This document shows positions 55,925-64,000 of a DNA stretch of 64,000 nucleotides, piece after piece. The DNA is from Metallyticus violacea. Taxonomy: Eukaryota > Arthropoda > Insecta > Mantodea > Metallyticidae. The notes under the pieces were generated by a model, which ran no database searches, was not told the origin of the DNA, and was given only the letters and a program-made list of their open reading frames with translations. The DNA is taken from positions 6,761,001-6,825,000 of the forward strand of contig CM060833.1 of assembly GCA_030762175.1 (NCBI GenBank), given 5' to 3'. The first letter of the stretch is position 1. Each line of letters begins with the position of its first letter. Both the position numbers and the translations under genes were made by a program.

Positions 55925-56352
55925 AGTTATGTTGAAATGTGTTAAATTATGTCAATTGTATTAAATTATGTGTACATGCATTTAACTAGATTTATTTGTA
56001 TGTATTTAGCTTGGTATGTGATTAATTATTTTGACATATTTAATTAGGTTGTCATGTGTTTAATAAAAGTTACTTGTATTAGGCTGAAATGCTTTAATTA
56101 GGTTGCAGTGTATTTAATTATGTTGACATGCATTTATTTAGGTTAAACTATTTCAATTACGTTGAAGTGCATTTTATTACGTTGACATATTTTACATATT
56201 TAAATAGCTTGACATATATTTAATTATGTTTAAATTATTTATTCAGATTGAGTGTATTTATATATTTAGAGTAAAGTGCATTTAATTACGTTAATTGCGT
56301 TCAAATGTATTTCATTACGTTGACATATATATTTACGTATTTAATTGTGTTA
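55925..56352. repeat. Degenerate ~22-bp minisatellite
   Basis: About 19 diverged units around the consensus TTTAATTAGGTTGACATGTA. Spacing varies between roughly 18 and 26 bases. A SINE A is inserted at its right end. Confidence 0.75.
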
Positions 56353-56642
56353 ACGTCGGTCCTGGTGGTGTAGTGGTTACCATACTTGCCTCCTAAACCC
56401 AAGATCGAGGGTTCGAACCCGGCCAGGACCGATGGATTTTTTCGGGGCGTAAAAATCCTAATTATGGCTTCCTTCGGAAGGGAAGTAAAGCCGTGGGTCC
56501 CATGTCGTACATTTACGGCACGAAAAAGAACCTCAAGCCTGAAAGAGAGGCCTCTGAGCAAAATTTGTCGGCCGTTTCACGCCCCGAGTTGAATGGGACG
56601 CTGATGACCTGAAATGTTAAAGAGCGTCCATAAATAAAATAA
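56353..56642 (+). mobile_element. SINE A copy, full length, best cloverleaf
   Basis: The head GTCGGTCCTGGTGGTGTAG...CCAGGACCGATGG has a perfect 7-base acceptor-like pairing (GGTCCTG/CAGGACC). It has A and B boxes, the CTTCCTTCGGAAGGGAAG body, and the tail hairpin GGACGCT...AGCGTCC followed by an A-rich tail. Confidence 0.93.
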
Positions 56643-57311
56643 TTAAAAAAAATTAGGTATAAATATTAAAATTAATTACAAGTTTGTAATTTCACAATTT
56701 CTCTACTGCCAACGGGTGTAAACCCAATTGCAAATTGAGTAAATACACGTACAAATATTCTCACATCCTTCCTTTTGCGATTTCCTTTTAACAGAAAGTG
56801 TTTTGTTTTTGTTGAAAACAAAGTGATGCATATACCTATTTTGTAATGTCCTTTCCCCCCCCCCTTCTTCTTATTGCTCACACTTTTTCTTTCTGTTTGT
56901 CTTTCTCTGCCTCTACTGTGAACATTTACATCAGCGTTATAGAGGAAAAAGAATGAAAGGGAAAATTAAAAAAGAAATATAATTTCATTCTTGAATGTAG
57001 TTTATTTTTGATCATTTTATAACCAAAAAAAAAAAAGAAGAATAAATAAAGGATATTGTTAGAAGGGAAAGTAAAAGAAAGGTATAAATTGGGGTGTATA
57101 TTTTCCTCCTTTTTCTCTTTTTATAATTATATTCTTCTTGCACTTCCTCCTTCCACAACGCGCTTGTTTTGTTAAAACAAAAGTTGGAAGAGAAATAATT
57201 TAATATTTTTTCTTGCCTTGGGTATTTGTTTATTTTTTCCTTTACATTTTCCAGCTATGTTTGTGTTTTGTGATTTTAGAAAAATGAAAGGAAAACATAG
57301 AAAAGCAAATA

Positions 57312-57889
57312 CCGGGGTTGCAAAAAATGTATACGCACTTTCACAGTAGATATCTATTTAATATATTTTAAAGTTGAATCGATAAACAACAGTAATGTGT
57401 AGTATGATGTTCTGTAAACAGATGTGACTCACATTAAGTTGTGCTAGCGTTGCTACAACAAAATGGAGCCAAGATTATTGTTTGAACAGCGGAAAGTAAT
57501 TTTGAAGTGGTAATGGAAAACCGAGAATGTTGTTGAAGTTCAAAGGTAATGCAGACGTGTGTACAGAACAGAACCGCCGTTGAACTTCTACCTATGGGGA
57601 ACTCTTAAGGATGTTGTATACCGTAGAAAAACCAGCTACACTGGCAACACTTCGGGAAGAAATTGAAACGGCATGTGCTGAGGACACTTTCGTAAACGTT
57701 ACTCAATCAGTAGTTCAACGTACTCAAAAGTGTATCGACGCCGATGATGGACATTTTGAGCAACTGTTGTAACTGTAAAAGTCTAAGATGATTAGTGCTC
57801 ATCATTTTCTGTTTGTGTGAATTCAGTTTTGTTGTGTTAACGCAGTTTTTCCTTTGCTTGAAGTGAGTATACGTTTTTGGAACCCTCTG
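57312..57889 (+). mobile_element. Tc-1 internally deleted element, copy 3
   Basis: 578 bases between TA at 57310-57311 and 57890-57891. Ends: CCGGGGTTGCAAAAAATGTA and CAGAGGGTTCCAAAAACGTA read from the right. Same deletion junction as at 7.4 kb and 49.5 kb (ACCGCCGTTGAACTTCTACC). The extra A in the GTAGAAAAACC run and a 9-base loss before GAGGACACTTTCG are shared with the 7.1-kb copy, so these two form a subfamily. Confidence 0.92.
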
Positions 57890-58712
57890 TATATCTGTTT
57901 TCTGTTTTTCTCTAGTTTTTCTTTTTTACCCTTTTCACATTTCTATTTCTAATTCTTTTCAGTCATAACAGAGGAAAGAAAACAAAGAGTCGAAGTAAAC
58001 TGGAAAATATTTATTTCCTCTCTCTTATCTTTAAGATTTTTCTTTCCTTGCTGGTTCTTGTATTTCTTACTTTATTCTAATGGAGCATTTTTTTTTAACT
58101 GAAATAAAAAGGAAGTGTAAAAAGAGAGGAAAATGTATTCATATATCCCCTTTTTGTGAAATTCTTATCATTTGTACTGTATTTTTTATTTTTAACCCTT
58201 TTCTGTTTTCACGTTTCTTTTGTCTTTTTCTCTGCTATTAGTATTTATATTTATATTTAGAAGACAAAGAATAAAGTGGGGTTTAAGAATGCAATAAGTA
58301 TAACTGTTTCCTGAAAGATGTTTATTTTTGATCATTTTAGAAATGGAGGGACAAGTTTTACAAATAAAATGTGATATTAAAGAAACGAATAAAAAAGTGT
58401 ATTTAGTTTATCTATTTATAATTACTATTTTTTGGCATTTACTATTTTCACAATATTGTTTGTTTTAATAGAACGAATGTTGGAAGAGAAATAATGAAAA
58501 AAAATTTTTTTCTTTTGCTTTTAATGTTTTTCTTGTTTCTCTGTGTTTCTCAGCAATATTTAACAATAGTATTTTTAAAATAAAATGGAAGGTACATTTG
58601 AAATAATTTTCTGCTTTCTGTCTTTCTGGCGTTCTGGGAGAAAATTTTAATTTCTCTTTCAATTCTCCTTCTTGGTACAAAATGAAAAAGAAGTGATACC
58701 AGAAAGAAAAAA

Positions 58713-58715
58713 GTG

Positions 58716-58756
<41 letters not shown>

Positions 58757-58795
58757 GTATATATATGTGTATATATATGTGTATATATATATTTA
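58713..58795. repeat. (TA)n with TG interruptions
   Basis: TATATA run mixed with TGTA steps, inside the skewed region. Confidence 0.93.
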
Positions 58796-61120
58796 TGAAA
58801 TGCTTATTTTTTTCTTTGTTTCTCATCGTTCCTCTTTTCGCTTTTCCTCCTCTTTGTCTTTTACTTTTGCTCCTACATCTATGTTTAGAACGAAAAGGAA
58901 ACTTAAGAAAGCATACGTAATTCTTTTGTGGATGGAATGTATTAAAGAAAGAGGATAATTGTTACAGAGGAAAGGAATAAATTGGGAGATATATTTTTTG
59001 CTTTTCTTCTCTTTTTATAATTATCTTCCTTTTGCACCTTTTCCTGCCAAGGGGTACTTGTTTTGTAAGAACTAAAGTTGGAAGAGAGATAATTTAAAAA
59101 CTTTTTTTTGTTTTGTTATATATATTTCTTGTTATATATATTAAAGCATTTCTCAGCAATATTTTTGTGTTTGTCGGTTTTAGAAACTAAATGAAAGGAA
59201 AACAAAGAAAAGTTTGCCACTTTCTGTTTTTCTTTAGCTTCTCCAATTTCACTCTTTTCACGTATCTATCTCTTACGGAAGACATTAATTTGTTCCGTCA
59301 TACTACAGGAAAGAAAATACAGAAGAGAAAAAACGTGCAAAAATGTTTCATTTCTTTTCTCTTGTCTATTTGTTTTATCGTTCATTTCTCTGTTTATATA
59401 TCTTTCGTTCTTTGTGTTATTTCCTTTTAACAAAATATCGTTTGGTTTTTTTTTTTTTGGAAGCAAAACGAAAAGTAAATTATATTACTAATGGATTTCC
59501 TTTTTATAAAATGTTTTTTTTTTATTTTTTCTTTATTTCTCACCCTTTCCCCCCCCCTCTCTCTCTTTCCTCCCTTGTTTGTGTGTTTAACGTCTGCCAG
59601 AAGCATTACATTTGGGTTTAGAAAACAAAGAATGATAAGAGAATTAGGAAATCAATACAATTCTTTTACTGAAATCAATTTATTTTTCATCATTTTAAAA
59701 AGAAGAACACGCTTGAGGAAAGGAAGCTGGAAAGTGAAATAAAAGTGTGAAAGGAGAAGAATATTTTCCTTCCATTTGTTATTATCTTCTTTTGGCATTT
59801 CTTTCTGCCACAACATTGTTTGTTTTTTGTTTGGATCAAAGTTGAAAGAAAAAATATTGTATCTTTCCTCTCTTTCCCTCCCTCCGTTCTTCAGTCGGAT
59901 TTGTTTCTACAATTATTAGAACTGAAATGGAAGGGAAATAAAAAACGAAAAATCCGCTTTCTGTCTTCCGCTAGTTTCTAACCCTTTTCAGTAATGGAAG
60001 GTATTGATTTTTTTTAGTCATAACAGAGGAAATAAAACAAAGAAGAATAGGAAATCGGGGGGAAAAGTTTCATTTTCTTTGTATTATTTTTTTTTTTATT
60101 TTTATTTTCCGTTTCATTTATCGCTATATTTTTTCCTCGTTTCTTTTTGTTGTTTCCCTTTAAAACAAATCGCTTGGGTTTGCTAGAAAAAGTGGAAGTG
60201 ATAGGTGAAATATAAAAACAACAACATAACGCTTCATTTTATGCTTTGTTTAATTTTATACGTGTTTCTTTACCTCTCTCAGAAAAGTTTATCTCTTTTT
60301 TTATAGAAGGTAAAGAATGAAAGGAAAATGGGAAAGAAGTAAGAAAAAATTTTGCTATATATTTTTTTCCCGTTTTTTATTTTTTTACGTGAAAGTCTTA
60401 ATTTTTTTTGTCAATTTTAGAAAAAGAAAAGAAACAATTGTGTTGCGAATAGCGGTAGGAAAAGCAACTTTACTGTGTAGTTCTCTGTTTCCAATTTAGA
60501 ATTTCCTTCTTAGGAGCATTTATTTCTTTTTATTGGGAAGAAATATGGGAGAAAATTAGAGAAAAGAAAAGGAAAAAGCAAGGGAAAATTAAAAGCTTAA
60601 GCTAATGTTCCTTTTTGTGTTCTGTTTCCTTTTCGTTACTTTGTTTTCTCTCTCTCCCTCCCTCCCCCTGTCAGACTTTTAGTGAAAACAGACAGGAAAT
60701 GTAAGAAAGTGGCACAAAACAAAGAAGGAACGTAGTATTTCTTTTGCTTTTTCGCAATTTTCGCAATTCTTTTGAACTTGACTTTGATTTCCGTACCTCT
60801 CCGAAAATATATTTTCTTTTCTTAAGACGAATGAAGGAATAAAAAAAGAAGGAAAACGAAAAAATGGGAATATTTCCAACGTTCTCTTTAATTCAACTTT
60901 CCTTTTTCTTTATTTCTCTACATTTTGCTTTATCTACCCTTGCGCCACTTTGTCTAAGAAACATTTTTGTGTTTTCTTTAGAACACGCAAAAGAAATAAA
61001 AGACAGAGAGGACCAGAAAACATATATTCACTTTTTCTGTCTTTTGTTCATCTTCGTGTCTCTCTATTCCTTTTCGTGTTTCTGTCTCTTTCAAGAAGAA
61101 AGCTTATTTGCTTTTCCTAT

Positions 61121-61522
61121 GTAAAGGTGGTCATGACGAAACGGGGTCATAGCCAGCCTCGGTGAGATGGGCGCTATAAACAGGCGGGAGGGCACGCTGT
61201 AGTCATAACATCACTTGAGACGCCAAACGGGTCTGCTAATGAAAACTTCAAGGCTTCCCTACCGCTTCTGGAATCTCAGCTGCTTTTTCTTGAAGTGCTA
61301 ACGAGTTAAGGAAAAAATGTTGACTCTTCTGTCTCTCTGCAGCTGGGGAACAAACGGCGCGCATCTGTTTTTTACTGTAGATTTGTCTCTTCACCGAAAT
61401 TATGTGAAATCACGTACAGTAAAGCGCTCCTCTTGAGGGGTGGCCAATACCTACACAGTTGGCTCAGAAATGTTCTTTCCCTTAGAAAGCACCACAATTT
61501 GGAGACCAAGTTGAAGAAAATA
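61121..61522. other. Unassigned sequence
   Basis: Return to balanced composition. No feature recognised. Confidence 0.45.
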
Positions 61523-61866
61523 CGAGGGCATGACAAAATACCGTTACCAAACCTTATATTCTGATAATATTTCTCAATTTAGTCCCCGTTGGATGCCATA
61601 CATCTGTCCCAGCGTTTCTGCCAGTCTTCAAAGACATGCTGGAAAACAATTTTTTGACAGTCCTTCAGAATCTCCCTGCAGTCATGATGTAAAATGTCTC
61701 TCATGTGGATATTTCTTCAATTGGATAAAAGTAAAATGTTACACGGGACTAAAACAGAGGGGGAAGGTCTTGATTTTTGTGAAATATTCAGCAAAAACAT
61801 ATGCAATGTGAGGCGACACTTTGGCCTCGCAGGGTTCTCAAAACATCTCCATAGAATTGCCCAATT
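61523..61866 (-). mobile_element. Mariner 3' fragment (Mar-6)
   Basis: Left end after TA: CGAGGGCATGACAAAATACC. The internal layout parallels Mar-2 tails (GTCCCAGCG near 61605, the 'HFTS' region near 61690, the third catalytic area around 61740), but the terminal repeat is different. It stops where Mar-7 begins. Confidence 0.62.
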
Positions 61867-61867
61867 A

Positions 61868-62340
61868 TGAGGGGCATTCAAAAAGTTTTGCACGTGTCAC
61901 CTTAAAGTCCAAGCGAAGGACAGAATTCAAAAATGTATTTTCACAATTCTTCAAAGTACTCTCCACACACAGCTGTAGACGGTGCAACCACCTGTCAAAA
62001 ACATTGACAGAGATATTGTCAACAGAGCTGAATTTATAACTTGAGCAAGGTCCTCCACACGTTTAAAAGATTCCAGCAATGCAAGACTTCACTTGAGGAT
62101 GTTCCTCGGTGCAAGGTCAGGACTGTAGGGTGAATGGTCAAGCAACTGGACTTGGGTGACTTCCAGTTTCCTCAAATTTGCAGCTGTTCTGTGAGGAAAC
62201 GCGTTGTCGTGCTGAAGTTTCTGTCTTTGGACGCCGCCACCTCAGCTCTTCAAATAAAGAATACAAAATATAATTGTCACAGTATTCTCCATTCCTTCTG
62301 GCACCCAGTCAACCACCAATCTTCGTGTCGTTGCAAGTTT
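61868..62340 (-). mobile_element. Mariner 3' fragment (Mar-7)
   Basis: Left end after TA: TGAGGGGCATTCAAAAAGTT. Reverse translation near 62150-62100 gives a HSPYSPDLAPRNI-like third motif with the last aspartate missing. Near 62200, FPHRTAANLRKLEV fits the region after the second motif. Frames are broken. Confidence 0.62.
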
Positions 62341-63710
62341 TCAATGTCATTATTATCACTGGAAAATTCAAATTCACTAGATATGTTTATGAAATCAGAA
62401 GATTTCCAAAAATTTGTGTATTTCCTCATTAGCTAAATTGAGTTTATTTATTTCCACTTAATAATACAACAAGCTTCCACAGTAATCTTTTACAATCACT
62501 CAGTCACACAAGAAAATACAACCATAGTCACTGTAGTAAATCTTCCTGAGTTGCTGTGTAACCAAGTGACCCAATAGTTTCAACCTTGCGGTTACTCAAC
62601 CATCAGGCAACTTACATCTACAAAATTAACTCAGTCAAAAACCAACTTAAATTATGTTTCTGCCCGATTTGTTCCTCATTTCTCGCTTATTTTCTTCAAC
62701 CGTTTTCTTTTAACCTTTCCTAAACAATTCCCAAGATTTTCTGCCTTGTTTTCATATTCCCCTTATCTCTACTGGTAAGTTATCCCACTTCTCAATCCTA
62801 AGTTTAGCTCTCATTTCTTTAGTTTCTCCACATTCCACAATTGCATGTCAGTAACTATCTTGCATTACATACCTCGGACATTCCTCTATATTTAAACCTT
62901 CCCTTGTTCACTATCCCTGTCCAGCCCATGCGATTCCCTCACTCGTCCATCTGTCATCTTCATCCACATAATTCTCTCTACCCGATATTTCCTTTAGCCC
63001 CCTATAAACCCTCGGTGACTTTTTACTACTAAAACTGCCTGATATCTCCTGTCTTTCAACATCATCAACTCTTTGTTTAATTTCTCTCCCAACCCTCTTT
63101 CTTTACTTTCTCTATCATGTCACACCACATCCCAGCCAATTTTTTTCTTAATGTCCTTGATTCTACTAACCCAAGTATTTCGTCTCCTCAGTTTCTCTTG
63201 CGTCACTAGACAGTGTTTCAAAATGCAATTCTCTTCTAAATTTTTAATCCTAAACCAATATTTCAGAGTTCTTGTTATTATTTTTCCTTTATTTCCCACT
63301 CTACCTAATTCGGCTTCTGCAACCCCGTTTGGTGAGCTTTTTGGTAGCCCCATAATCTGTTTGCAGAAATTCATGTGAATCAAGTCTACATTTAGCCATT
63401 CCACATTACTACCCCAGATTTCTACCCCAAACATCATTTTGGCCTCAACCACTACCGTATATATTTTCTCCAACCACTTTATGTGCATTTCTGTTACTTT
63501 ATACTTACAGACAGCAATAGCTTTCAAAGGCAGTCTAACCTTTTGCTAGAACCCTCCATTCATGCTAAGACTGATACCCAAATAGTCAAACTTGTTGTCC
63601 AGCTCAATTTCTGCCCCTTCCCAATATCATTTGTCATTACTGGGCAACTTATTTGCATTTCTCATTAGTTGGTCCTTTGCTCCGTAATATTTCAGCTTGT
63701 GAAAGTAGGC
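62341..63710 (-). pseudogene. LINE (non-LTR retrotransposon) ORF2 C-terminus and 3' UTR
   Basis: The reverse frame 63527-63120 (135 codons) reads VVEAKMMFGVEIWG, CKQIMGLPKSSPNGVAEAEL then LGRVGNKG and LKYWFRIKNLEE, a pattern I know from the C-terminal part of arthropod LINE ORF2 proteins, after the reverse transcriptase. Upstream, across a frameshift and a stop, LDNKFDYLGISLSMNGGF is the 'F.YLG..L...G.W' motif that precedes it. Downstream the frame decays, and an A-rich AATAAATAAACTC near 62440 may be the 3' end. The reverse-transcriptase core lies outside or is lost. Confidence 0.75.
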
Positions 63711-64000
63711 AGCAAAATAAACATTTGCTTATCACAAGAAGAACTCTTGAATACTGAAAGATTAGCAGCGAGAGTCGACAATAACAAATACGTAGTAAAT
63801 AAATAATTAAATTAAATCATGTAAATTTTTATAATTCTATTCCAAAATCATGACTAACAAGACAAATTAGGAAATTTTCTAAAATTTAATTACATTGAAA
63901 TGTATATGTAATAATTCAGAAGACAGATGGTAGTTAAAGGGTTAAATGTTGTAGAGTATACTGTCAATGCTGCCTACACTGATACATAACATTTCAACAG
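63711..64000. other. Unassigned AT-rich sequence to window edge
   Basis: No feature recognised. Confidence 0.45.

Larger units (their letters stand above)
56643..61120. repeat. Long degenerate repeat region, alternating purine and pyrimidine tracts
   Basis: Recurring anchors: TTTATTTTTGATCATTTTA (57001, 58322, similar 59682), GTTGGAAGAGAAATAATTTA (57183, 58479, 59077, 59841 diverged), and GAAAGGAAAACAAAGAAAAG (about 57285, 59195). After removing the inserted Tc-1 copy, spacing is about 600-760 bases, so it is an old tandem or dispersed repeat. T/C-rich and A/G-rich tracts alternate. Frames inside are short and look like compositional artefacts. Confidence 0.6.

Noticed and set aside
56580..56640. 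Hammerhead ribozyme or box C/D RNA in the SINE A tail (CTGATGA...)
   Set aside because: The hammerhead GAAA and cleavage-site stem are absent. The C box has C where a purine is required, and the spacing to CTGA is only a few bases. A plain hairpin explains the sequence.
59191..61165. Many Phe/Leu/Ser-rich frames suggesting membrane proteins
   Set aside because: They follow T-rich tracts of the skewed region; hydrophobicity comes from poly-T codons, not from selection.

Overview
The window looks like AT-rich intergenic DNA from an animal nuclear genome, most likely an arthropod. The reasons are the long microsatellites, tRNA-headed SINEs, many mariner/Tc1-type transposases, fragments of non-LTR reverse transcriptase and a kilobase-scale satellite. 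I do not recognise an intact host gene, an rRNA or a functional tRNA. The coding-like stretches I can identify are transposase or reverse-transcriptase remains, nearly all with stops, frameshifts or lost catalytic residues. No species can be named from the sequence alone. Family labels used below (Mar-1, Tc-1, SINE A and so on) are mine and local to this window. Layout: 0.8-5.7 kb holds two Mar-1 copies (DD34D mariner) around a cluster of three different tRNA-derived SINEs. 6.3-9.0 kb has a Mar-2 fragment, microsatellites, a short internally deleted Tc-1 element, and a Tc-2 element carrying a nested SINE A. 9.4-15.9 kb has decayed mariners, a hAT C-terminal fragment and SINE B copies. 16.0-16.8 kb is a ~145-bp tandem array, repeated in inverted orientation at 53.0-54.1 kb. 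17.3-20.2 kb has more mariner remains and a reverse-transcriptase fragment. 23.4-27.5 kb is a satellite of ~82-bp monomers with a 1,151-bp higher-order period. 28.7-30.5 kb is a stack of repeats including a MULE-like element with long terminal inverted repeats and a 9-bp target duplication. 31.3-32.99 kb is a mariner nested in a SINE. 33.7-34.4 kb is a TA/TG compound microsatellite. 36-47.8 kb is again transposon debris, with a nested repeat at 40.2 kb and a three-part chimera at 44.7-45.5 kb. 55.4-61.1 kb is a strongly purine/pyrimidine-skewed degenerate repeat region. 61.5-63.7 kb has two stacked mariner ends and a LINE C-terminus. How the parts relate: nothing here forms a host pathway. The history is successive invasions, and several nestings give relative ages: Mar-4 and repeat D each landed inside a SINE B, SINE A landed inside Tc-2, the MULE-like element landed inside repeat E, and a Tc-1 derivative landed inside the 55-61 kb repeat region. 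The short Tc-1 copies share one deletion junction, so they look like a mobilised deletion derivative dependent on a transposase from elsewhere. The few unique-looking stretches (20.7-22 kb, 27.5-28.7 kb, 37-38.6 kb, 51-52.3 kb) contain weak exon-like or promoter-like signals only, listed as findings with low scores.
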